The notes beneath the pieces are model-generated. The model did no database searches, had not been told where the DNA came from, and was given only the letters and a program-made list of their open reading frames with translations. Position numbers and translations under genes: made by a program. Positions 51,221-59,084 of a stretch of DNA of 64,000 nt are shown piece after piece; within the stretch, counting starts at the first letter, position 1; each line of letters opens with the position of its first letter. Origin of the DNA: Micromonospora phaseoli (lineage in GTDB: Bacteria; Actinomycetota; Actinomycetes; Mycobacteriales; Micromonosporaceae); NCBI RefSeq assembly GCF_900109115.1, contig NZ_FNYV01000002.1:186001-250000 (forward strand). Direction: 5' to 3'.

Positions 51221-52390
51221 ATGCGTACCCAGGTCGGCATCATCGGAGCGGGACCGGCCGGTCTCATGCTGTCGCACCTGCTGCACCGGCACGGGATCGA
51301 GTCGGTGGTGATCGAGAGCCGCAGCCGGGAGTACGTGGAGCACCGGTTGCGCGCCGGGGTGCTCGAACAGGGCTCGGTCGACCTGCTGCGGGACAGCGGC
51401 CTGGGGGCGCGTCTGGACCGGGAGGGGCTGCGGCACGAGGGCATCGAGCTGCGCTTCGACGGCGAGTCGCACCGGGTGCCGATGACCGAGCTGACCGGCC
51501 GGGCGATCACCGTGTACGGGCAGCAGGAGGTGGTCAAGGACATGATCGCCGCCCGGTTGGCGGCGGGCGGGACGATCCTGTTCGAGGCGCCGGCCGAGCG
51601 TCTGTCCGGGCTGGACTCGGCACCGGTGGTCCACTTCCGCTTTCAGGGCCGGGACGAGGAGCTGCACTGTGACTTCGTGGTCGGCTGCGACGGCTACCAC
51701 GGGATCAGCCGACCGACCGTGCCCGACGGGGTGCTGACCACCTACGAGCGCACCTACCCGTTCGCCTGGCTGGGCGTGCTCGCCGCCGCCCCGCCGGCGG
51801 TGGAGGAGCTCATCTACGCCCACCACGAGCGCGGCTTCGCCCTCTACAGCATGCGCTCGCCACAGATCTCCCGGCTGTACCTACAGGTCCCGGCGGACGA
51901 GGACATCGCCGACTGGCCGGACGAGCGGATCTGGGCGGAGCTGCGTACCCGGCTGGAGACGGTGCCGAACTGGACGCTCAACGAGGGGCCGGTGCTGGAG
52001 AAGTCGATCACACCGCTGCGCAGTCTGGTGGTCGAGCCGATGCAGTGGCAGCGGCTGTACCTGGCCGGCGACGCGGTGCACATCGTGCCGCCGACCGGCG
52101 CCAAGGGCATGAACCTGGCACTCGCGGACGTCGCGCTGCTCGGTGACGCCTTCGCCGCCTGGTACGCCGACGGCAGCACGCAGCTGTTGGACGGCTACTC
52201 GCGCACCGCGCTGCGCCGGGTCTGGCGGGCGCAGCAGTTCTCCTGGTGGATGACCTCGATGCTGCACCGGCTCAACGCCGACGACCCCTACGAGGCGAAG
52301 CTCCAGTCGGCGACCCTGCGCTACGTCACCACATCTGCGGCGTACGCGACCAGCCTCGCGGAGAACTACGTCGGCCTACCCGAGGTCTGA
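51221..52390 (+). CDS. pobA: 4-hydroxybenzoate 3-monooxygenase PobA
   Basis: A 389-residue flavoprotein hydroxylase forming protocatechuate from 4-hydroxybenzoate. It has the FAD dinucleotide motif GIIGAGPAGL at the N-terminus, the C-terminal FAD motif LAGDAVHIVPPTGAKGMNLALAD, and the substrate-pocket block typical of PobA (HRLRAGVLEQGSVDLL). ATG 51221 has GAGGAGG upstream. Its product enters the pca genes encoded on the opposite strand. Confidence 0.95.
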   Translation: MRTQVGIIGAGPAGLMLSHLLHRHGIESVVIESRSREYVEHRLRAGVLEQGSVDLLRDSGLGARLDREGLRHEGIELRFDGESHRVPMTELTGRAITVYGQQEVVKDMIAARLAAGGTILFEAPAERLSGLDSAPVVHFRFQGRDEELHCDFVVGCDGYHGISRPTVPDGVLTTYERTYPFAWLGVLAAAPPAVEELIYAHHERGFALYSMRSPQISRLYLQVPADEDIADWPDERIWAELRTRLETVPNWTLNEGPVLEKSITPLRSLVVEPMQWQRLYLAGDAVHIVPPTGAKGMNLALADVALLGDAFAAWYADGSTQLLDGYSRTALRRVWRAQQFSWWMTSMLHRLNADDPYEAKLQSATLRYVTTSAAYATSLAENYVGLPEV

Positions 52391-52403
52391 GCGCGGAGCG
52401 GAT

Positions 52404-52422
52404 CGTCCGAAGACGACGGACG
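52404..52422. terminator. Hairpin between convergent pobA and methyltransferase genes
   Basis: CGTCCG (52404-52409) pairs with CGGACG (52417-52422) across a 7-nt loop in the 32-nt convergent gap. Confidence 0.5.
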
Positions 52423-53145
52423 TCAGTACGAGGCGGCCGGCTTGCCCGCCAGGATGAGCCGGAACCGTGGGCTGCCGTCGCGGTGCTGACCCAGCACGGT
52501 CAGGGCGGTGTCCGTCACGGTGAAGCCGACCGCCGTCAGGTCGCCACGGAGCGCGGCCAGGCCGGTGGTGTGGTAGTACATCACGAACGGGGGTCGCCAC
52601 ACCGCGTTGCGGACCCGCATGGCCAGGTCGAATCCGCGGGTCACCCAGTGCGAGACCGAGGTACGCGGCGGCCCCGTACCGATCGGAACGGCGAAGATCC
52701 CGCCCGGCCGCAGCGCCCGGTACACCCCGCCAAAGAGCGCGGGCCGTTCCACCGGCAGGAAATGTCCGAGCGCGCCGGCGCTGACCGCGAGATCGAACCC
52801 CTCGGTGAACGGCAGGGCCCGAGCGTCGGCCCGCACCCAGGAGGCATCCGGGTGCGCGCGGCGCGCCTGGGCGAGCATCCCGGCGCTGAAGTCCACGCCC
52901 GTGGTCCCCTCCCGGCACAGGGACCTGAGGACCTGCATGCCGGCGCCGGTACCGCAGCACACGTCCAGCCCCCGGTCGAACGACCCGAGTTCGGAGAGCG
53001 CTTGCGCGGTCGCGCCGAGAACGCTGTCCGGCGTACGGAAGGGCGTGTAGTCGAACTTCGGCGCCAGCAGGTCGTAGCCGCGCTCGACCGAGGAGAGCGC
53101 CTGGACGCACAGCTCCCGTAGCGAGGGGCCGTTGGGCGAGAACAC
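52423..53145 (-). CDS. Class I SAM-dependent methyltransferase
   Basis: A 240-residue methyltransferase: motif I LDVCCGTGAGMQV near residue 60, TGVDFSAGML as motif II, and DLAVSAGALGHF later. The N-terminal ERGYDLLAPKFDYTPFRTPDSVL segment resembles small-molecule methyltransferases of the UbiE type. The start is GTG 53145, since earlier in-frame sequence is low-complexity Arg/Ala and overlaps the repeats at 53182-53219. Substrate unknown. Confidence 0.82.
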   Translation of the reverse strand: MFSPNGPSLRELCVQALSSVERGYDLLAPKFDYTPFRTPDSVLGATAQALSELGSFDRGLDVCCGTGAGMQVLRSLCREGTTGVDFSAGMLAQARRAHPDASWVRADARALPFTEGFDLAVSAGALGHFLPVERPALFGGVYRALRPGGIFAVPIGTGPPRTSVSHWVTRGFDLAMRVRNAVWRPPFVMYYHTTGLAALRGDLTAVGFTVTDTALTVLGQHRDGSPRFRLILAGKPAASY

Positions 53146-53181
53146 CGGCCGAGGGTACCTTCCGGACCGCCGATCCAGGGC

Positions 53182-53219
53182 CGACGTCGGGCCGTACCGC
53201 CGACGTCGGGCCGTACCGC
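53182..53219. repeat. 19-bp perfect tandem duplication
   Basis: CGACGTCGGGCCGTACCGC occurs twice in direct succession, 37 nt upstream of the methyltransferase GTG. It lies in the 273-nt divergent region 53146-53418. Confidence 0.85.
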
Positions 53220-53324
53220 CAGCCGCGCGAGGGCGGGCGGACGAACGGGTGGCAGTCGCGGGAACCAGTACGGCCCGCCGTGCGACTAGGTGATCGAGCG
53301 GCGGCATCCGGGCGACGGCAGGCG

Positions 53325-53380
53325 GCACTGACCCGACGGGCACGGGCCAGTGCAGCACTGGCCCGACGGGCACGGGCCAG
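53325..53380. repeat. Two direct copies of a 26-bp hairpin-forming unit
   Basis: Units at 53325-53350 and 53355-53380 differ at one base. Each can fold (CACTGGCCCG against CGGGCCAG, 7-nt loop). They lie 39-94 nt before the PepSY gene start, so they are probably in its leader. Confidence 0.7.
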
Positions 53381-53418
53381 GTCCGCATCACGACCTCCTG
53401 ATCCGAACGGAAACACGC

Positions 53419-54882
53419 ATGTCCTTGACCGAATTGTCCGACGAGTCCGCACCGGAGTCCCGCTCGGGCCCGGCACCCGGGACCGCTCTCCGCCCACCAC
53501 GACGCGCCTCGCCGCTGGCAGCACTGCTGCTGCGCCTGCACTTCTACGCCGGGGTCCTGATCGCCCCGTTCCTGGTGGTCGCCGCGCTGACCGGCCTGGC
53601 GTACACCGTCACGCCGCAGCTGGACCAGCTGCTCTACGGCGACCAGCTCACCGCCGCCACCGTCGACGATCAGCCCAGGCCGCTAGCAGAGCAGGTCATC
53701 GCCGCCCGAACCGCCCATCCAGACGGCGATCTGGTGGCGGTGGCGCCGGGCACGGGCGACCAGACGACCCGGGTGGTCTTCGCGCTGGAGGAGTTGGGCG
53801 ACAAGCAGCACACCGTCTACGTCGACCCGTACACCGGCGAGGTGCGGGGGCAGTTGACCACCTGGTTCGGCTCCACCCCGGCCACCACCTGGCTCGACGA
53901 CCTGCACCGCAACCTGCACCTGGGCGACCTGGGGCGGCACTACTCCGAGATCGCCGCCAGTTGGCTGTGGGTGCTGGCGCTCGGCGGCATCATCCTGTGG
54001 TGGCGTCGCCGGCAGGTCGGACGCGGTCTCGCCAAGCACCTGCTGGTGCCGGATCTCGCTGCCGGCAAGGGCGTACGGCGGACCCGAGGCTGGCACGCGA
54101 CCACCGGCATCTGGCTCACCGTCGGCCTGCTGTTCCTCGCCGCCACCGGGCTGACCTGGTCCCGCTTCGCCGGTGCGAACTTCGGCGCCGGGTTGGACGC
54201 GCTCGACGCCCGCAGGCCCACGCTGTCGACCACGTTGGACGGTGCGCCCAGCGTCGGTGGTGGCGAGCACCAGCACGGCGGCGCGTCGTCGGCGGCGGCA
54301 GCCGACCCGGCCACCTTCGATGAGGTGCTGGCGGTGGCCCGCGACGCGGGTCTGTCCGGGCCGGTCGAGATCAGCCCCGGTGCGCCCGGGACTGCCTGGG
54401 CGGTCGCCCAGACCGACAACCGGTGGCCGGTGCGGTTCGACCAGGTCGCCGTCGACCCGGACACCAACAGGGTGGCCGCGCGGAACGACTACGCCGACTG
54501 GTCTCTGCTGGCCAAGCTCAGCGCCCTCGGCGTGCAGGCCCACATGGGGCTGCTCTTCGGCCTGGTCAACCAGATCCTGCTCGCCGCGCTGGCCGTCGGC
54601 CTGCTCTGTGTGATCGTCTGGGGCTACCGGATGTGGTGGCAGCGCCGCCCGACCCGGACGGACCGACGGGCCCTGGTCGGCACGCCACCGGACCGCGGCG
54701 GCCTGCGCGGGCTGCCACTGTGGGCGGTGCTGCTCGGCGTGCCTGTGATCGCCGCGGTCGGCTGGGCGCTGCCGTGGTTCGGCGTCCCCCTGGTCGGCTT
54801 TCTCGTGATCGATGTCGTCGTCGCGGCGCTCACCCGCCGACGCCTCGACCGCCGACGCGATCCCGCGCCTGCCGCCGGGTGA
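53419..54882 (+). CDS. PepSY-associated TM helix protein (PiuB-like)
   Basis: A 487-residue membrane protein with a PepSY_TM layout. The first TM helix (LHFYAGVLIAPFLVVAALTGLAYTV) is followed by an external PepSY-like loop (HTVYVDPYTGEVRGQL), a central pair of helices, a large loop with a His-rich insert (GGGEHQHGG), further helices and a basic C-terminus. Related proteins act in siderophore iron release or heme/metal handling at the membrane; the His cluster may bind metal. ATG 53419. Confidence 0.85.
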   Translation: MSLTELSDESAPESRSGPAPGTALRPPRRASPLAALLLRLHFYAGVLIAPFLVVAALTGLAYTVTPQLDQLLYGDQLTAATVDDQPRPLAEQVIAARTAHPDGDLVAVAPGTGDQTTRVVFALEELGDKQHTVYVDPYTGEVRGQLTTWFGSTPATTWLDDLHRNLHLGDLGRHYSEIAASWLWVLALGGIILWWRRRQVGRGLAKHLLVPDLAAGKGVRRTRGWHATTGIWLTVGLLFLAATGLTWSRFAGANFGAGLDALDARRPTLSTTLDGAPSVGGGEHQHGGASSAAAADPATFDEVLAVARDAGLSGPVEISPGAPGTAWAVAQTDNRWPVRFDQVAVDPDTNRVAARNDYADWSLLAKLSALGVQAHMGLLFGLVNQILLAALAVGLLCVIVWGYRMWWQRRPTRTDRRALVGTPPDRGGLRGLPLWAVLLGVPVIAAVGWALPWFGVPLVGFLVIDVVVAALTRRRLDRRRDPAPAAG

Positions 54883-55020
54883 CGTCCGCCCGATGACGGG
54901 CACCGTATCGGCGGGACGGTGGGGCTTCGCGCGTCCGGCCCCGCCGGCCCGCCGCAACGGTGTCCGATCCGATCCAGGCATGGCGTTCGGCGGCGTTACG
55001 GGGTAGAAACATCTCGGCGA

Positions 55021-55032
55021 GAGAGCGCTCTC
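55021..55032. promoter_or_regulatory. Palindrome GAGAGCGCTCTC, LacI-type operator candidate
   Basis: A 12-bp perfect palindrome 67 nt upstream of the secreted beta-helix protein start, within the 216-nt gap 54883-55098. It shares the AGCGCT core with the site at 3216-3231 and resembles LacI-family operators of actinomycete carbohydrate genes. Confidence 0.5.
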
Positions 55033-55098
55033 ACGCCGCGTGGTCTCCCACGTCGTCGGAGCGGACAACGCACCGCACCCGACCGGAAGGACGAACCT

Positions 55099-56961
55099 AT
55101 GCCGACCCCACCACCACACCGGCGACTCGGTCGGGCACTGGCCTTCGGGCTGGCCCTGACCACCGCCGCAGTCGCCACGAACACGCCGGTCAGCGCCGGC
55201 CCGCCCCGACCGGCCAGCCCCGACTTCGGGCCCAACGTCACCATCTTCGACCCGAGCATGCCGGTCAGCCAGATCCAGGCGACCCTCGACGCGGCGCACG
55301 CCGCGCAGGTCGACAACGAGATGGGCACCACCCGGCACGCCTACCTGTTCCGGCCGGGTAGCTACGGCACCGCCGAGCAACCCCTGCAGATCAAGGTGGG
55401 CTACTACACCGAGATCTCCGGCCTGGGCGCCTCCCCCACCGACGTGGTCATCAACGGCAAGATCGAGGCGTACAACCGCTGCCTCACCGAGGGCGGCACC
55501 GGCAACTGCATCGCTCTGGTCAACTTCTGGCGCACGCTGAGCAACCTGTCGCTGTCGATCAACGCCGCCGGTCAGGACGACTGCCGCGCCTCGGCCAACT
55601 TCTGGGCGGTCTCCCAGGCGGTGTCGATGCGCCGGCTGGACATCAGCGGCGGCGGGCTGTCGTTGATGGACTACTGCACCAACGGCCCGCAGTACGCCAG
55701 CGGCGGCTTCATCGCCGACTCCCGGCTACCCGCCACCACCAACGGCTCCCAGCAGCAGTGGCTGACCCGCAACAGCGAGGTCGAGAGCTGGTCCAACGCC
55801 GTGTGGAACCAGGTCTTCGCCGGGGTGGTCGGCGCACCCGACGACGCCGGCTTCCCCGACCCGCCGTACACCACGCTCGACACCACTCCGCTGAGCCGGG
55901 AGAAGCCCTACCTGTTCGTCGACGGCAAGGGGAAGTACCAGGTCCGCGTGCCCGTCGCGCGCCGCGACACCCGCGGCGTCACCTGGGATACGCGCACGAC
56001 GCCCGGCCGGAGCATCCCGATCGGCGACTTCTTCGTCGCCAAGCCGTCGGACCCGGTGCAGGTCATCAACCGCGAACTCGCCCGCGGCAAGCACCTGCTG
56101 CTCACCCCCGGCGTGTACGACGTGGCCCGCAGCATCGAGGTCCGTCGACCCGACACGGTCGTGCTGGGCATCGGGCACGCCACCCTCACCGCGGTGAACG
56201 GTGCGGTGCCGCTCGACGTCGCCGGGGTGCCCGGCGTCGTGGTCGCCGGGGTCACCATCGACGCGGGCCTCAAGGAGTCGCCGGTGCTGCTGCGGGTCGG
56301 CCAGAAACACGGGCGCAACCACAGCACGCCGCACAACCCGATCACGCTCTCCGACGTGTACTTCCGAATCGGCGGGCCGCACATCGGCAAGACGGACACC
56401 GCGCTGGAGGTCAACAGCGACCACGTCCTGATCGACCACACCTGGGTGTGGCGGGGCGACCACGGCGTCGAGGGCTTCACCGAGGGCGTCAACGGCGACA
56501 CCGATCGCTGGCGGACCAACACCGGCCGCTACGGCGCGGTCATCAACGGCGACCACGTGACCGCCACCGGCCTGTTCGTCGAGCACTTCCAGCGCTACAA
56601 CACCGTGTGGAACGGCGAGCACGGCACCACGATCCTCTACCAGAACGAGCTGCCCTACGACCCGCCGACGCAGGCCGACTGGCGCAACGGCAAGGTCAAC
56701 GGCTGGGCCGGCTACAAGGTCGGCGACCGGGTCCGCCACCACACCCTGTACGGCGGCGGCGTCTACGTGTTCAACCAGAACAACCCGTCGATCCGTACCG
56801 AGAACGGCTTCGAGGTGCCGGTGCGGCCCGGCGTCCGGCTGCACCACATCATGACGGTGAACCTCAGCGCCGGCGTCATCGACCACGTCGTCAACGGCGT
56901 GGGCGAAGCAGCCGACATGGACCGGATCGGCGCACCCGTCTACCTCAAGCAGTACCCCTAA
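55099..56961 (+). CDS. Secreted right-handed beta-helix (pectate-lyase-fold) protein
   Basis: A 620-residue exported protein. A Sec signal (ALAFGLALTTAAVATNTPVSA) is followed by a mature part beginning near PPRPASPDFGPNVTIFDPSMP. The rest shows beta-helix style turns (VVLGIGHATLTAVNG, VVVAGVTIDAGL, SDVYFRIGGPHIGK, VLIDHTWVWRGDHG, GDHVTATGLFVEHFQ), like GH55/pectin-lyase-fold proteins annotated in streptomycetes as coagulation factor 5/8 type or adenylyl cyclase; those names are unreliable. It probably binds or cleaves a polysaccharide. ATG 55099 has GGAAGGA upstream. An upstream GAGAGCGCTCTC palindrome suggests LacI control. Confidence 0.82.
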   Translation: MPTPPPHRRLGRALAFGLALTTAAVATNTPVSAGPPRPASPDFGPNVTIFDPSMPVSQIQATLDAAHAAQVDNEMGTTRHAYLFRPGSYGTAEQPLQIKVGYYTEISGLGASPTDVVINGKIEAYNRCLTEGGTGNCIALVNFWRTLSNLSLSINAAGQDDCRASANFWAVSQAVSMRRLDISGGGLSLMDYCTNGPQYASGGFIADSRLPATTNGSQQQWLTRNSEVESWSNAVWNQVFAGVVGAPDDAGFPDPPYTTLDTTPLSREKPYLFVDGKGKYQVRVPVARRDTRGVTWDTRTTPGRSIPIGDFFVAKPSDPVQVINRELARGKHLLLTPGVYDVARSIEVRRPDTVVLGIGHATLTAVNGAVPLDVAGVPGVVVAGVTIDAGLKESPVLLRVGQKHGRNHSTPHNPITLSDVYFRIGGPHIGKTDTALEVNSDHVLIDHTWVWRGDHGVEGFTEGVNGDTDRWRTNTGRYGAVINGDHVTATGLFVEHFQRYNTVWNGEHGTTILYQNELPYDPPTQADWRNGKVNGWAGYKVGDRVRHHTLYGGGVYVFNQNNPSIRTENGFEVPVRPGVRLHHIMTVNLSAGVIDHVVNGVGEAADMDRIGAPVYLKQYP

Positions 56962-57015
56962 GTAAGGAGGGGCCCCTTCTTAACGCCTCAGGTATAGGAG
57001 GGGGCCCCTATTAAC
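56962..57015. repeat. GGGGCCCC-centred double palindrome element
   Basis: Two imperfect palindromes, AAGGAGGGGCCCCTTCTT (56964-56981) and ATAGGAGGGGGCCCCTAT (56993-57010), each followed by TAAC, start immediately after the stop of the beta-helix gene. I recall very similar AGGGGCCCCT elements recurring between genes in Micromonospora genomes. It may act as a terminator for both flanking convergent genes. Confidence 0.65.
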
Positions 57016-57029
57016 GGTGCGGCGCCCGG

Positions 57030-57527
57030 TCACGTCACCACCGCGCTGCGCCGCTCCAGCAGGACGACGTCGCGCCAGCGGCCGTGGTGGCGGGCCACCC
57101 GCTCCCGGGTGCCGATCACCCGGAAGCCGGCCCGCCGGTGCAGGGCGAGGCTGGCGGCGTTCTCGGCGAAGACGCCGGACTGGATGGTCCAGACGCCCGC
57201 CGCCTCGGTCGAGGAGATCAGCGCGTCGAGCAGCAGCCGGGCCACACCTCGCCCCCGGGCCGCCGGGTCGACGTAGACGGAGTGCTCCACCACCCCGGCG
57301 TAGACCGCCCGCGAGGAGGTCGGCGACACGGCGATCCAGCCGAGCACCGTCCCGTCGGCATCCACCGCCACCAGGCGGTGCGCCGGCAGCCGACCGGCGT
57401 CGAAGTCCGCCCACGACGGCGCCACGGTCTCGAAACTGGCGTCCCCGCCGTCCAGCCCGGCCTGGTAGATCGCCAGCACCCGGTCGGCGTCGTCGGCCGT
57501 CATCGGACGCAGCGTCACCTCGGCCAT
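57030..57527 (-). CDS. GNAT acetyltransferase, phosphinothricin N-acetyltransferase-like
   Basis: A 165-residue GNAT. The start MAEVTLRPMTADDADRVLAIYQAGLDGGDASFETVAPSW and the acetyl-CoA loop VDPAARGRGVARLLLDALI, then FAENAASLALHRRAGFRVIGTRER, match the Pat/Bar/YwnH group that acetylates phosphinothricin-like amines or methionine sulfone/sulfoximine. The true substrate is unknown. ATG 57527 has AAGGGAG upstream. Confidence 0.88.
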   Translation of the reverse strand: MAEVTLRPMTADDADRVLAIYQAGLDGGDASFETVAPSWADFDAGRLPAHRLVAVDADGTVLGWIAVSPTSSRAVYAGVVEHSVYVDPAARGRGVARLLLDALISSTEAAGVWTIQSGVFAENAASLALHRRAGFRVIGTRERVARHHGRWRDVVLLERRSAVVT

Positions 57528-57624
57528 CGGCGGCTCCCTTCGGATCACGGGCGAATCGTAGCGCCGCGCCGGGCAGGGCAGGCGGCTCGGTTTCCCGCAG
57601 CAGTGCGGCGGCCGGCCACCGCCG

Positions 57625-58542
57625 TCACTGCCCAGGGCGGCCGAGGGGGACCGCGACGCCGGTGAGCCGTTCGCTCGCCGCCCACAGCCGCTGCGCCACG
57701 GCGACGTCCTGCGCCCGCTTCGTCGTGGTGACGGCCACCGGTGGGCCGGCGTACTGGAGACGGTGGGCCGGCCCCCAGTAACTGCCGCTCGCGGCGTCCG
57801 GATCGGTGGCCGCACGGAGTGTCGGCAGCGCCCCATCGTGCGTCGTCATGGCGAGGAACCGCCCGACGGTGTTCACAAAGCCCTCGCCGGCCCGTCCCTG
57901 ACCGGTGTACGTCCAGCCGGGGTGCGCGGCGGTGGCCCGGATCGGCGCGTCGGCCGCGGTCAGCCGGCGACGCAGTTCCAGGGTGAACAGCAGGTTCGCG
58001 AGCTTGCTCTGGGCGTACGCGGCGAATCGCCGGTAGCGCCGCCGTTCCCAGTTGAGGTCGTCGAGATCGATACGCCCGGTGCGGTGGGCGTTGCTGGCGA
58101 CGGTGACGACCCGCGCCGCCGGGGTGGCCAACAGCAGCGGTAGCAGCCGGCCGGTGAGCGCGAAGTGGCCAAGATGGTTGGTGCCGAACTGAAGCTCGAA
58201 GCCCTGCCGGGTACGCCGAAGCGGGGGATACAACACCCCGGCGTTGTTGACGAGCAGGTCGAGCCGGTCATGGTCGGAGCGGTACGCGACGGCGAACGCG
58301 GCGACCGAGTCGAGGTCGGCGAGGTCGAGCCGGGCACACGTCACCGCACCGGCAGGTGTCTCCGCCCGGATCCGGGCGGCCGCCGCCACCCCCCGGCCGG
58401 TGTCCCGGCAGGCGAGGACGACCCGGGCCCCCCGGCCGGCGAGCATCCGGGCGGTCTCGAAACCGAGCCCGGTGTTGGCTCCGGTGACGATCGCGGTCCG
58501 CCCGCGTTGATCGGGGATGTCGTCGTACGTCCAGCGCGTCAT
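57625..58542 (-). CDS. Short-chain dehydrogenase/reductase (retinol-dehydrogenase-like)
   Basis: A 305-residue SDR: TGANTGLG cofactor motif, NNAG, and the catalytic YAQSK, with the WTYDDIPDQRGRTAIVTG start typical of the protochlorophyllide-reductase/retinol-dehydrogenase-like SDRs. ATG 58542 has GAGGGG at 7-nt spacing; GTG 58548 is in frame but too close. A 9-bp hairpin separates it from the MaoC gene upstream, so it may be an independent unit. Confidence 0.88.
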   Translation of the reverse strand: MTRWTYDDIPDQRGRTAIVTGANTGLGFETARMLAGRGARVVLACRDTGRGVAAAARIRAETPAGAVTCARLDLADLDSVAAFAVAYRSDHDRLDLLVNNAGVLYPPLRRTRQGFELQFGTNHLGHFALTGRLLPLLLATPAARVVTVASNAHRTGRIDLDDLNWERRRYRRFAAYAQSKLANLLFTLELRRRLTAADAPIRATAAHPGWTYTGQGRAGEGFVNTVGRFLAMTTHDGALPTLRAATDPDAASGSYWGPAHRLQYAGPPVAVTTTKRAQDVAVAQRLWAASERLTGVAVPLGRPGQ

Positions 58543-58594
58543 GCCCACGCCCCTCGGCCGGTGCCGACGAGGACACCCGACCGGCTGGATCAGG

Positions 58595-58620
58595 TTGACG
58601 TGGCTCGATCACCACGTCAA
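58595..58620. terminator. Inverted repeat between maoC-like and SDR genes
   Basis: Perfect 9-bp arms TTGACGTGG (58595-58603) and CCACGTCAA (58612-58620), 8-nt loop, overlapping the stop of the MaoC-like gene. It could be a terminator for the acyl-CoA operon or an operator for the SDR gene. Confidence 0.5.
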
Positions 58621-59084
58621 GCAGACGTCGGCCCGACGTACAGCCGGCTGACCGTCTCGGCGACGCAGACCGGCTTGCCACCGGCGTCACTGTCCACGGT
58701 CACCGTGGTCAGCACCTGCGCACCGCCCTCGACCGGCTCCACCCGGCCGATGGTGGCGGCGGCCCGCACCGCGCCACCGACGCGTACCGGGGCCGGGAAC
58801 CGGACCCGGTTGAGGCCGTAGTTGACCCCCATCCGCACCCCGTCGACCCGGTAGAGCCCGCCGACCAGCGCCGGCAGCAGCGACAGCGTGAGGTAGCCGT
58901 GGGCGATGGTGCCGCCGTACGGCCCGGCCGCCGCCCGCACGGGGTCGATGTGGATCCACTGGTGATCGTCGGTGGCGTCGGCGAACAGGTCGACGCGGCG
59001 CTGTTCGACCGGGTACCACGGGCCCGGGCCGAGAGTCTCGCCGACCGCGGCGGCCAGTTCGTCGATGCTGGTGAAGGTCCTCAT
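58617..59084 (-). CDS. MaoC-like (R)-enoyl-CoA hydratase
   Basis: A 155-residue hot-dog-fold hydratase. The hydratase-2 motif FADATDDHQWIHIDPVRAAAGPYGGTIAHGYLTLSLLP carries the Asp/His pair. It should hydrate an enoyl-CoA in an acyl-CoA degradation route. The start overlaps the stop of the acyl-CoA dehydrogenase gene by 4 nt. Confidence 0.92.
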   Translation of the reverse strand: MRTFTSIDELAAAVGETLGPGPWYPVEQRRVDLFADATDDHQWIHIDPVRAAAGPYGGTIAHGYLTLSLLPALVGGLYRVDGVRMGVNYGLNRVRFPAPVRVGGAVRAAATIGRVEPVEGGAQVLTTVTVDSDAGGKPVCVAETVSRLYVGPTSA

